IMG/VR virus record: IMGVR_UViG_3300009183_000197
Location: 1 to 36,797 of that record
DNA length: 36,797 nt
Direction: 5' to 3' (one strand)
DNA from: a virus
Below, piece by piece: positions 1 to 7,631 of the stretch. The notes beneath the pieces are model-generated. The model saw only the letters and a program-made list of their open reading frames with translations. It did no database searches and had not been told where the DNA came from. The translations under genes were made by a program, and so were the position numbers. Numbering within the stretch: the first letter of the stretch is position 1; every line of letters starts with the position of its first letter.

Positions 1-929
1 CTTGGGGTGGTGCGGCTGAATCCTTTGTGAGAGCCAAGTTAATTCTTGATTTAAACGGGGACTCTGGACCCATGCGTATTTTTAAGCAAAAGCAACTTGC
101 TGAATTTTGGTCAGATGCCCCAGATGCCTTTGACACGCTTCAGTCCATTGGGGACTACAAGCAAGGCGATGAGTGGGAACTTGAGGCTTTTATCAATCCA
201 GCCACAAAGAAAGTTAATTCTGACAAGGAAATAAAAGACCAGATTCCGACAAGATTTATGACGGTCGATGTGCAGAGAACTGGATTCTATTGTTTGATTC
301 GTTCTTGGGCAGAGGGTGGTACAAGCCGCCAGAGGCGTTGGAAGTTCCAGTCCACTTGGAATGATGTTGATGATTATGCCAAGTCAAATGGAGTTCACAA
401 GGCTCTCGTTTATGTTGACTGCGGAGACCAGTTTGATGATGTTATTCGTAACTGCGGAATCTTTGGATTCACTGCCCTTCGAGGCGACCAGCGTAGTGAG
501 TTTGCGTGGAAGGTTCAGACCGCTGGCGGCATGAGAACTATCAATAAGACATATGCACCTGCCCGCCTTGTTAATGCTGGAACTGGCGTGGTGCGTGTGC
601 ACCACTTCTCTAACTTGGCGTTGAAGGACCAACTCAGTCGTCTCAGAAAGACGGGTCGTCATACTTGCCCTTCAGATTGTGGTCAAGATTACATTGAACA
701 GATGGAATCCGAGGCCCGAGTTATGAACTCAAGCGGGAAGCCAGAGTGGAAGCGTATTGGCAACAGACATAATCACTTGTGGGACTGCGAAGTTATGCAA
801 CTCGTCCCAGCGGCGGCATTTGGCCTTCTAAGCGTTCCCAAGGAACTTGCAACAACAACAGAACAACTTACTCCAGATGAAAATAAGCAGGAGAAAATTG
901 ACGACACAATTGCAACGGATGGCAACTAA
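1..929 (+). CDS. Terminase large subunit, C-terminal part (partial at window start)
   Basis: The reading frame is already open at base 3, so the start lies before the window. About 308 residues are visible. They look like the nuclease half of the lambda gpA-type terminase, which cuts and packages concatemeric DNA at the portal. The acidic positions expected of an RNase H-like metal site are visible: the Asp of VDVQ (near base 267), the Asp of YVDCGDQ (near 417) and the Asp of HLWDCEV (near 783); the last motif is characteristic of the gpA family. The ATPase half is outside the window. The tail after residue ~290 is polar and probably disordered. The gene overlaps the next start by 11 bases. 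Position just upstream of gpW-like and portal genes matches the lambda order. Confidence in the family is high; exact catalytic residues are inferred. Confidence 0.88.
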   Translation, partial: WGGAAESFVRAKLILDLNGDSGPMRIFKQKQLAEFWSDAPDAFDTLQSIGDYKQGDEWELEAFINPATKKVNSDKEIKDQIPTRFMTVDVQRTGFYCLIRSWAEGGTSRQRRWKFQSTWNDVDDYAKSNGVHKALVYVDCGDQFDDVIRNCGIFGFTALRGDQRSEFAWKVQTAGGMRTINKTYAPARLVNAGTGVVRVHHFSNLALKDQLSRLRKTGRHTCPSDCGQDYIEQMESEARVMNSSGKPEWKRIGNRHNHLWDCEVMQLVPAAAFGLLSVPKELATTTEQLTPDENKQEKIDDTIATDGN

Positions 930-1158
930 GGTTTCCGCTTGCATTGCTCCGCAATGCATGCATGATGTTCTATGTGATGGTTCGGTGGTAATTGTGCATG
1001 GCAACGGCACAAGAGGTTTCTCAGCAGAAATGCTGAAGGGTGTTCTACTGATTCCCCGTATTTCCTCGATTGACTCCACCAACCATTGCTTTACTTTAGA
1101 TGGCCGAAGATACTTGAAGCAGAAATGCTCATACCCAGCGGTGGGTCATACAATCTGA
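919..1158 (+). CDS. Small hypothetical protein after the terminase
   Basis: A 79-residue protein starting MATKVSACIAP, whose ATG overlaps the terminase stop by 11 bases, which implies translational coupling. It contains five cysteines and two histidines without an obvious paired zinc-knuckle spacing, and a short predicted beta-rich stretch (SVVIVHGNG). An upstream in-frame ATG at 847 would lie inside the terminase gene and gives a Gln-rich start that looks like shadow coding, so 919 is preferred. The product is not recognised. Its place in the packaging module suggests a head or packaging accessory role, but this is inference only. Confidence 0.5.
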   Translation: MATKVSACIAPQCMHDVLCDGSVVIVHGNGTRGFSAEMLKGVLLIPRISSIDSTNHCFTLDGRRYLKQKCSYPAVGHTI

Positions 1159-1193
1159 ACGGCATCTATTCACTTTAAAAAAACAAACAACAA

Positions 1194-2105
1194 ATGGCTG
1201 GACGCTCATACAGAATAGAAAACGGAACGAAGACCCTTCTTCCGACCGAAAGGCAACTTGCCAGAATGGAAGAAATAAAACAAAGAACATTTGTTGATAT
1301 AAGGGGATATAATGAAAATTCTCTCTTTTCAGATAAGGCACAGCGTGAACATTTGCTTGACTGGGCGAAAGCACAAGACCCAGCATATTTGGCTAAGTTA
1401 ATAAGAGAAGGAAAAATAACCGAAGACTACATTAAAGCAATGTGGCTTAGAAACTATCTTGATAGAAAAAAGGGATTTATGCCAAATGACCTGTTAAACC
1501 CAGACAGCAGATGGAATCTAAAGTCTTTAGAAGACATTTTTCATGTTCAAGCCGTTGAGCATGGTGCTCTTTGGGATAAATTTGGAACATTTATTGGATA
1601 CACAACAGGAACTTCCAGCGAAGTTACACTTGGATTTGGAGAAGGCATGCTTACGGGCGGAACTATATTACACAATCATCCAACACAAAAAATGGATGCT
1701 CTTGGTGGTGGATTTAGCGTATACCAAGAAACAGATAAGAAGGGAAAATTTGCTGGAGATTTTATTACATTTAAAAACAGTGGTGCGGGCAGAATGATTG
1801 CCGCTGGCATTGAGGGCAGTTATGAGTTGACCGCACCAAGAAGCCCAACATATTCAATGAAAGACTTAAAAATCCTTCAATCTGAAGCAGAAGAAATAAG
1901 AAGAAAAACTTGGGATAAGTACAAAAGCGTCAGAGGTGCTTTTTCAACTGGTCTATACGCAAGGGCTAACGCAATTTCTCACTTTGAGGCTTTAAAAGAT
2001 TTTGCCAGAAGACATGGGTGTAGTTATACATTTAGACCCAATAAAGGGTATGAAGACCTTCTAGAACCTTCCGCATTGACAAAGCCATTAATTCGTAATA
2101 AATAA
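1194..2105 (+). CDS. Putative JAB/MPN-like metalloprotease-domain protein
   Basis: A 303-residue protein. Residues 155-163 read GGTILHNHP, followed by a serine near 175 and an aspartate at 189 in a GDFITF context, then GAGRMIAAGIEGSYEL. This is the layout of JAB/MPN-type zinc peptidase-like domains (His-x-His followed by a Ser and an Asp), as also seen in RadC-like proteins and in C-terminal domains of some phage head proteins. The Ser-to-Asp spacing here is longer than the classical motif, so activity is uncertain. The N-terminal ~110 residues are charged and helical and the C-terminal part is basic. The leader (31 bases before the ATG) has no G and is A-rich, with no Shine-Dalgarno sequence. 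Position between terminase and gpW-like gene suggests a virion or assembly role. Confidence 0.5.
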   Translation: MAGRSYRIENGTKTLLPTERQLARMEEIKQRTFVDIRGYNENSLFSDKAQREHLLDWAKAQDPAYLAKLIREGKITEDYIKAMWLRNYLDRKKGFMPNDLLNPDSRWNLKSLEDIFHVQAVEHGALWDKFGTFIGYTTGTSSEVTLGFGEGMLTGGTILHNHPTQKMDALGGGFSVYQETDKKGKFAGDFITFKNSGAGRMIAAGIEGSYELTAPRSPTYSMKDLKILQSEAEEIRRKTWDKYKSVRGAFSTGLYARANAISHFEALKDFARRHGCSYTFRPNKGYEDLLEPSALTKPLIRNK

Positions 2106-2109
2106 ACAC

Positions 2110-2274
2110 ATGACACAAAAAAGCAAAAAGCCAAACACTGGAATTAAAATTAAAATAATTGACGGAAAGCAGAATTATTCTCCTTTTGAATTGTCTTCCA
2201 AGAAAAAGCAGGAAATAAAAGACAAGGTTGATAATCTTTACAATAAGTTTGTAAAGAAAAACGACAAAAATTAA
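2110..2274 (+). CDS. Small basic hypothetical protein
   Basis: A 54-residue ORF starting MTQKSKKPNTGIK, four bases after the preceding stop. It is very lysine-rich with a short amphipathic helix near the C-terminus (QEIKDKVDNLYNKF). It has tight spacing on both sides and codon use like its neighbours, which supports it as a real gene. No family is recognised. Confidence 0.55.
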   Translation: MTQKSKKPNTGIKIKIIDGKQNYSPFELSSKKKQEIKDKVDNLYNKFVKKNDKN

Positions 2275-2300
2275 GATTTTGTTGACATTGGGCCACTAAT

Positions 2301-2555
2301 ATGGCCCAATCTGCAATCGGAATCTTTGTCGGTCTACCCCGTGCTACAATTGAACAATTGCGGGATAAGGCAGTTGCATTAATACTCGAAGGCAAAACCA
2401 TAATGTCTTACGGAGATGGCGTCACAAACGCCAGCAAGCAGTTTGCCCTTCCCCCTGCTGACATGCTAAATGAGGCAAAATATGCCCTTTTACTGCTAGA
2501 CGGGGGTCGAGTCAGAGGATTGAGAACCAATTACAACCGACAAGTTGATAGATGA
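2301..2555 (+). CDS. gpW-like head completion protein
   Basis: An 84-residue protein located directly before the portal gene, the place lambda W occupies. It has a helix followed by a short beta hairpin (LILEGKTIMSYGDG) and a second helix (PPADMLNEAKYALLLL), then a basic arginine-rich tail. This matches the size and helix-hairpin-helix build of gpW-family proteins, which fill the portal channel and make the platform for head-tail joining. The start codon lies exactly 13 bases after a TTGACA (2282-2287). The stop overlaps the portal start (ATGA). Family assignment rests on length, build and synteny. Confidence 0.58.
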   Translation: MAQSAIGIFVGLPRATIEQLRDKAVALILEGKTIMSYGDGVTNASKQFALPPADMLNEAKYALLLLDGGRVRGLRTNYNRQVDR

Positions 2556-4237
2556 GCAATACACCAAAACCAACAAGTTTATTTGACAGAGCCAGACTGG
2601 CTATCTCTAACGCACTACGCCCAAAGGCGTATATGGGTGCGTGGGAATCTGCCCGTCAGTCTGTTCACAGAACAAGAGTCGATGCTCCCGCACCGACCGA
2701 TTTCCGCTTAGAGTTAACTGACTCAGTCAGAAGGGAAATGGTTCGTCTTTCACGCTGGCTTGAGAAGAATAACGGACTTTTTCGTCAAATAATCTCAGAT
2801 ACCGCCATTTATACTATTGGTGACGGCATAATGATGCAAGCAAACGGCGGAGACTTTGATTGGCAATCGCTTGTGGAGGCAGAATGGGACCAAGAATCCG
2901 AAAGCCCAGAAGTGACGGGAAGGTTTTCACTGTTAGAATCGCTTTATATAATTTGTGAAGCCCTTGATAGAGATGGTGAAATTTTTATAATTAAGGCAAA
3001 AAGAAACGGAATTCCAAAATTTCAGTTGGTAGAAACGCATCGTGTTGAAACACCCTTCGACATGACATCGGACCCAAGCATCAATGACGGCATTAAGTAT
3101 AATAAGTTTGGTGTTCCAACGGTTTACTATGTAAAGCAGTCAGATGGAAACTTTACGCCAGTTCCAGCCTCGGCAATGATGCATGTCTATAATCCGACAC
3201 ATGCATCCGCATCAAGAGCCTACCCCCCTCATCAGCATGCTATTACCAATTTGCGTGATGAAATGGACCTGCTGTCCATGGAAAAGGTGGCGGCTAAAGA
3301 TAATGCAAGAATCAGCCGTATTCTGAAGACAAATGACCTTGGTCCAGATAATGGAGATATTGGTCTTGGCGTTCCAAATACAAGCGGAACACCAACTAAT
3401 ACGACTGAAATGAATCGCATCCTTGGTGGCGTTACGGCAGTCCTTCAGCCAAATGAAGAACTTATTTCGCACCAATCTGCTCGTCCAACTACTGCATTTA
3501 CGGGCTTTATTGAGCACCTTCGCAGAGACTCTTGCCTCGGCTCACTCCCGTTTGAGTTTTTGGCAGACCCAACAAAGGCTGGCGGAGCATCGGTCCGCCT
3601 TGTCGTAGCCAAGGCTGGAAGATATTTCTCGCACAGACAGAATATCATCATCAAGCGATTCCTCAATCCGTACTTCCAGTATTGGCTTGGAACTAAGATT
3701 AACCGTGGAGACCTGCCATCTGCCAGAAATTGGTGGAAGGTGGAATGGATGACTCCACGCTCCGTTACTGTTGACGCTGGTCGTGATGCCGTTTCGGACC
3801 GAGCCGACCTTGAAATGGGAAGAACTACCATTGAGGATGACTTTGCGGCTAGAGGTTATCAATACGAAAAGACGATGCGTAAGAGAGCCAAGAACTTCCT
3901 ATTCCTTGAGAAGTTAGCCAAGGATACTGGACTTAGTCGTGACGACCTCTTCAGATTCTCTCCACAAGGGGGAATGGAGGGTGCGGCTGGCAACAAGCCA
4001 GCACTTGATAAGGATGGCAACCCCCTTCCAGATGAAAGCGGAAAGAACCCCCTCATTGAGGAAGGTCTTGAGTATGAAGACATTAAGGATACGGTTGGCG
4101 AACTTGAGCCAGAAACCGAAGCCCCAGATGTTTCTAGCGGTGTCACTCCGATTGAACGGAATGAAAGACCAATAGAAGCCCTTCCAAAACAGAATCAAGG
4201 TCGCTCAAAGCCGATTGACAATTCTTACAACGGATAA
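2552..4237 (+). CDS. Portal protein (lambda gpB family)
   Basis: A 561-residue protein of the lambda-type portal family, which forms the dodecameric ring at the head vertex through which DNA enters and leaves. Recognisable pieces include the N-terminal SDTAIYTIGDGI segment, the EWD and EIFIIKA region, the HVYNPTHASASRAYPP stretch and the helical segment around EMDLLSMEKVAAKDNARI. The C-terminal ~80 residues are acidic, proline-rich and probably disordered. It starts in an ATGA overlap with the gpW-like gene. Length is usual for the family. Confidence 0.9.
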   Translation: MSNTPKPTSLFDRARLAISNALRPKAYMGAWESARQSVHRTRVDAPAPTDFRLELTDSVRREMVRLSRWLEKNNGLFRQIISDTAIYTIGDGIMMQANGGDFDWQSLVEAEWDQESESPEVTGRFSLLESLYIICEALDRDGEIFIIKAKRNGIPKFQLVETHRVETPFDMTSDPSINDGIKYNKFGVPTVYYVKQSDGNFTPVPASAMMHVYNPTHASASRAYPPHQHAITNLRDEMDLLSMEKVAAKDNARISRILKTNDLGPDNGDIGLGVPNTSGTPTNTTEMNRILGGVTAVLQPNEELISHQSARPTTAFTGFIEHLRRDSCLGSLPFEFLADPTKAGGASVRLVVAKAGRYFSHRQNIIIKRFLNPYFQYWLGTKINRGDLPSARNWWKVEWMTPRSVTVDAGRDAVSDRADLEMGRTTIEDDFAARGYQYEKTMRKRAKNFLFLEKLAKDTGLSRDDLFRFSPQGGMEGAAGNKPALDKDGNPLPDESGKNPLIEEGLEYEDIKDTVGELEPETEAPDVSSGVTPIERNERPIEALPKQNQGRSKPIDNSYNG

Positions 4238-4244
4238 CAAACTT

Positions 4245-5219
4245 ATGATTAGAAACGACTTATGTTACGCAATCACCGCTGGGCGTCCAATGCTCATCGA
4301 CCCACTAAAGGCACAAGCCTTTCTGGATAATGCAAATATAATCTTATCTAATCCAGACATTGCTTATCATATGTCTGCTTGGACTGATAAATATATAAAC
4401 AAGTCCGAGAAGAAGAGTCGCAGGTCTAGAGCGGCATCGCCTTGGGGCGATGACGAAGATGGCCCATCTAACAATGAGTTAGAGAACTTCTTTCACGAAC
4501 TCCTTGAGCCCAAGGTTGAAGATAACATTGGGTATATTGATGTCAAGGGCGTGATTGGCAAGGGCTTGACAAAGGTTGAGCGAATGCTTGGATGCACTGA
4601 CCTTTGCGACATTGCATGCACACTTGATGCTTGGGAAAAGCGTGAAGATGTCAAGGATGTTGTCTTTAGATTTGATTCTGGCGGCGGCTCAACTACTGGG
4701 CTTGAGGAACTTGCCAAGAAGATTAGAAACTACCCAAAGGCAACAACTGCTTATTGCGAAGGCGATTGCGGTTCCGCCGCATACTGGCTTGCTTCTCAAT
4801 GTGACCGCTTTATGGTTACTCCATCATCGAATATTGGTGCTGTTGGTATATACCTGACACTCAAGGACTTAAGCGATAAGTATGAAAAAGAAGGCGTTAA
4901 GATTACCGTTATTAAGTCTGGCGATTATAAGGCCGCTGGCGTTGAACATATGCCACTCACATCCCTTCAGTTCCAAAGGCTCCAAGACGAGGTTGTTGAA
5001 CTTCATAGACGCTTTATTAGAGATGTCAAGTTTGTCCGTGCTTTCGTGGACGAAGAAAACTTACAGGGCCAATGTTTCTACGGTGACGAAGCCGTTCGGA
5101 TTGGCATGGCTACCTCCCTTGTGGATGAATGGAAGCAAGCAAGGGATATAATTAAGGCCAATCGAGCAATGGCCGTCTCGCCTGTTACATCTAAATTAAT
5201 GGCAAGAAACGGCCTCTAA
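4245..5219 (+). CDS. S49-family prohead protease (gpC/SppA-like)
   Basis: A 324-residue serine peptidase of the SppA/lambda gpC family, expected to process scaffold or capsid components during prohead maturation. The Ser-Lys dyad is visible: the Ser of GDCGSAAYW (residue 177) and the Lys of SGDYKAAG (residue 229). The 52-residue separation equals that of the single-domain SppA of Bacillus subtilis. The ASQCDR and SSNIGAVGIY segments are also typical. The N-terminal ~85 residues are a charged extension. ATG 4245 was chosen over a TTG at 4215, which lies inside the portal gene and overlaps a TTGACA. No nested scaffold inside the gene was identified; a separate scaffold candidate follows. Confidence 0.87.
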   Translation: MIRNDLCYAITAGRPMLIDPLKAQAFLDNANIILSNPDIAYHMSAWTDKYINKSEKKSRRSRAASPWGDDEDGPSNNELENFFHELLEPKVEDNIGYIDVKGVIGKGLTKVERMLGCTDLCDIACTLDAWEKREDVKDVVFRFDSGGGSTTGLEELAKKIRNYPKATTAYCEGDCGSAAYWLASQCDRFMVTPSSNIGAVGIYLTLKDLSDKYEKEGVKITVIKSGDYKAAGVEHMPLTSLQFQRLQDEVVELHRRFIRDVKFVRAFVDEENLQGQCFYGDEAVRIGMATSLVDEWKQARDIIKANRAMAVSPVTSKLMARNGL

Positions 5220-5227
5220 TTAATACG

Positions 5228-5248
5228 CAACCGAACATTTTTCGGTTG
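5228..5248 (+). other. Hairpin between protease and scaffold genes
   Basis: An 8-bp perfect stem CAACCGAA/TTCGGTTG around a 5-base loop, just after the protease stop. No T-tract follows, so it is not an obvious intrinsic terminator. The 3' arm runs into TTGACA (5246-5251), which lies 30 bases before the scaffold ATG. It may be an RNA-processing or stability element. Confidence 0.5.
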
Positions 5249-5281
5249 ACAATAACTAAATAATAAGCACACTTATAAAAC

Positions 5282-6475
5282 ATGAGCAAATCCATTGAAA
5301 ACATCCTTAAGCAACTCCTTGAATCACAGGAATCTCAAGTTAAGGCTTTTGACGAAAAGTTCGCCACATTTGCTGGCGAAAACAACACATACACCGAGCG
5401 TATGAAGAAGATGGAAGAAAGCCTCACCGAGGCCATGAAGAAGGTTCTTGAAATGGACAACAACATCAAGGAATACCACAAGCACACTGGTGCGAAGGTT
5501 GAGGCCATGGAAGCACAGTATGCTAAGATGTTTGAAAAGACAGAGAACGAAGGCACTAAGGAAGACGAAAAGAAGCATGAAAAGTCTGAGCCAGAATCAA
5601 TCAAGAAGCAAGAAGAGGAAATGGAAGACGATGAAGAAAAGAAGAATAAGCAAGTCAAGAAGGACAAGAAAGAACACCTCAAGGAAGACGAAGATGAAAT
5701 GAAGGATGAGAAGAAGTTAATGGCTAAGGAAGACTGTGAAGACGAAGACGAAAAGAAGGCATCCAAGATGCCTTCCGACAAGAAGTTAATCGTTCAAGGT
5801 CCACCCGCAGACGCTCCCGTTGCAGAAGACGAAGCCGAAGCATCAAATGACCTTGGTGGTATCAACAAGAACCAGACCGTCCTTGCCAAGCCAAACCAAA
5901 AGCGTCACAAGGAAAACCCACTTGGAAAGCCAAAGAATGCCGAAGAAACACTCCCAGAAACACAAGCGTCCGCAGAGACGGTTGAAACCCTTGCTTCTTC
6001 TGAATCTCCTGCGTCAGTTTCTGCCGCAGTTGCTGAAGTTGCTGAAGACAGCATTGATGCCAAGATTGAAGCGATTGCTAAAAAGTTTGCTTCCTTAACC
6101 GCACTGAAGCCTGTTGCCCTCGAAGAAGAACTCAACTCCACGAAAGCCACTATGGCTGTCGAAGTCAAGGCAAAGGAAGAAGCGGTTTCCAAGTACAAGG
6201 CTCTTGAAGAAAAGTTTGAAATGCTGATGAGCAAGGTTAACACAATTGAGAAGTCTGCAAAGACCATTGAAGAAAAGGCCGCTCAAATCGTCTCCAATCA
6301 CGGAACAGAGGCGGTCGCCATTTCGGTTGACCAAGTCCCTGTTGCCGAAACGGATTTAGATATTTACAAGAAGTTTGAAGCCCTTGCTGGCGTCGAACAG
6401 CGTAAGTTCTATCTCGCTAACAAGCAGATTATCGAGCGTCACGCCTCTTCAGTCCTTCGCTCAAAGCGTTCTTAA
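5282..6475 (+). CDS. Scaffold-like coiled-coil protein
   Basis: A 397-residue, highly charged protein between the prohead protease and the capsid gene, the usual place of a scaffold. Residues 1-80 are predicted coiled coil, residues ~90-165 are Lys/Glu/Asp low complexity with KKDKKEH- and EDEDEM-like blocks, the middle is Ala/Glu/Ser-rich and probably disordered, and residues ~265-350 form a second coiled coil (AVEVKAKEEAVSKYKALEEK). The last ~35 residues (KKFEALAGVEQRKFYLANKQ) look folded and basic, as expected for a capsid-binding tail. No SD sequence is present; the leader is A/T-rich. Identification is from composition and position. Confidence 0.68.
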   Translation: MSKSIENILKQLLESQESQVKAFDEKFATFAGENNTYTERMKKMEESLTEAMKKVLEMDNNIKEYHKHTGAKVEAMEAQYAKMFEKTENEGTKEDEKKHEKSEPESIKKQEEEMEDDEEKKNKQVKKDKKEHLKEDEDEMKDEKKLMAKEDCEDEDEKKASKMPSDKKLIVQGPPADAPVAEDEAEASNDLGGINKNQTVLAKPNQKRHKENPLGKPKNAEETLPETQASAETVETLASSESPASVSAAVAEVAEDSIDAKIEAIAKKFASLTALKPVALEEELNSTKATMAVEVKAKEEAVSKYKALEEKFEMLMSKVNTIEKSAKTIEEKAAQIVSNHGTEAVAISVDQVPVAETDLDIYKKFEALAGVEQRKFYLANKQIIERHASSVLRSKRS

Positions 6476-6482
6476 TTACTGC

Positions 6483-6518
6483 TTGACAGGGGTGTGCAAA
6501 CCTGCACACTCTTGTCAA
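6483..6518 (+). other. Long RNA hairpin with TTGACA at its base
   Basis: The arms TTGACAGGGGTGTGCA (6483-6498) and TGCACACTCTTGTCAA (6503-6518) pair over 16 positions around the loop AACC. Two pairs are G-U (6489-6512 and 6491-6510); these pair only in the + strand RNA and would be A-C mismatches in the other, so selection appears to be on the rightward transcript. No T-tract follows, so it is not a typical terminator. It sits between the scaffold stop and the next gene. Confidence 0.75.
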
Positions 6519-6545
6519 TAACCCCAATAATAACCAAATACTAAC

Positions 6546-7529
6546 ATGGCAGGAAGAACATTCTATAAAGCGGCTGACGGCTCAATGACCCCAGCGGGCA
6601 AAGCCCGTGCTTATAACGCAGAACTCAGACGCAAGGCTAAGGCTGGAGGTCTTTACACTGGTGAGTCTAATTTCGGAACAGCAGGTAAGGATACTGGCGA
6701 AATCGCATATGGAGACGCTGACTCAGAAGTTCAGAATGGCGACATTATTGCCGTTAAGAACGAAGACGGCTCTGTTACCAGAACCAAGGTTACGGCAGAA
6801 AACAGAGATGAACTTTTAAATACCCGCAAGGGAACTATTAAGCCATCGGTTAAAGATTTCTCCGATTACGGTCCTTATCAAGAAGGTCAAAAACTTAAGG
6901 GTGGAACAAGTCGCAGATACGACAACGACAAGAAGCCAACCTCTGGTGGAGGCAGAGCGGGCGGTAGAGCAATTGTTATTCCTGCTTCGTTTAATGAACC
7001 CTCTAAGGGTGGTGCTAAGGGTGCAAGAACGGCCAATCGTAATAAGCAAAAAATCTTGCAAGGCAAGCCGCTTGTTAGCAAGAAGCAGAAGGCCAACGCA
7101 AAGCGTAGAGCAGACTCCAAGATTAAGACTGCAAGCACAAATAAGAAACTTAAGAAGTCCAGAGATAAGGCAAGAGCCGCAACTCGTGCCACAAACGCTC
7201 GTCTTCGTCAGCGAAAGGCTGATGGAATCAAGAAGAGAAGAGAAAAGCGAGAAACAAAGAAGTTTAACAAGGAACAGCGTAAGGACGCACAGAGGGCAAA
7301 AAATAAGGCTACGCCAAAGAAGGCTACGCCAAAGGCTCGCCGTAGCACAACTGACGCAACGGCCACAAAGGTCAAGAAGAAGGTCGAAAAGAAGGCTCCA
7401 AAGAACACGCCAAAGGGCAAACCAAAGAAGAGTTATGAGTCAGAGAGTGCAAGAATCTTCAGAGAGAGAAATGAATTTGAAAGTATGAGTCCAGAAGAAA
7501 GAGAGAAGTTCAGAAAAAATGGCGGTTAA
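6546..7529 (+). CDS. Very basic hypothetical head-region protein
   Basis: A 327-residue protein between scaffold and major capsid protein. Residues 1-110 look folded, with a small beta domain around NGDIIAVKNEDGSVTRTKV. From residue ~150 on it is almost all Lys, Arg, Ala, Thr and Gln, with repeats such as KKATPKKATPKAR and PKNTPKGKPKK, ending in an acidic-basic tail. The composition suggests nucleic-acid or capsid-interior binding. In lambda a decoration protein occupies this place, but nothing here resembles gpD. The leader (6519-6545) is G-free and resembles the leader of the gene at 34533. A terminator follows. Function unknown. Confidence 0.6.
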   Translation: MAGRTFYKAADGSMTPAGKARAYNAELRRKAKAGGLYTGESNFGTAGKDTGEIAYGDADSEVQNGDIIAVKNEDGSVTRTKVTAENRDELLNTRKGTIKPSVKDFSDYGPYQEGQKLKGGTSRRYDNDKKPTSGGGRAGGRAIVIPASFNEPSKGGAKGARTANRNKQKILQGKPLVSKKQKANAKRRADSKIKTASTNKKLKKSRDKARAATRATNARLRQRKADGIKKRREKRETKKFNKEQRKDAQRAKNKATPKKATPKARRSTTDATATKVKKKVEKKAPKNTPKGKPKKSYESESARIFRERNEFESMSPEEREKFRKNGG

Positions 7530-7552
7530 AATTCTCAAATAATGACAAAAAC

Positions 7553-7580
7553 AGAGCCCCCAAAAGGGGCTCTTTTGTTT
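7553..7580 (+). terminator. Rho-independent terminator before the capsid gene
   Basis: Stem AGAGCCCC/GGGGCTCT (7553-7560, 7566-7573) with loop CAAAA, followed by TTTGTTT. It separates the capsid transcription unit from the upstream head genes. Confidence 0.85.
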
Positions 7581-7587
7581 GGCACGG

Positions 7588-7617
7588 TTGACAGCCCCCA
7601 AAAAGGAACCTTAATAT
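7588..7617 (+). promoter_or_regulatory. Putative sigma70-type promoter of the capsid gene
   Basis: TTGACA at 7588-7593 is followed 18 bases later by TAATAT (7612-7617), or 17 bases later by TTAATA. Initiation would fall near 7624, giving a leader of about eight bases before the capsid ATG at 7632. It lies immediately after a terminator. The -10 box is A/T-rich and its exact position is uncertain. Confidence 0.6.
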
Positions 7618-7631
7618 ATAACTTATAAACA

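Noticed and set aside
384-662. Minus-strand frame opposite the terminase
   Set aside because: The terminase frame has clear family motifs across this stretch; the reverse frame has none.
4215-4244. TTG start extending the protease upstream
   Set aside because: It coincides with TTGACA inside the portal gene; ATG 4245 gives a clean start.
5335-5781. Long minus-strand frame opposite the scaffold gene
   Set aside because: It is a Ser/Phe-rich mirror of Lys/Glu codons in the scaffold; no start context.
6901-7488. 195-codon + strand frame inside the basic protein gene
   Set aside because: It is an Arg/Gln-rich shadow of the Lys-rich coding frame and has no start context of its own.
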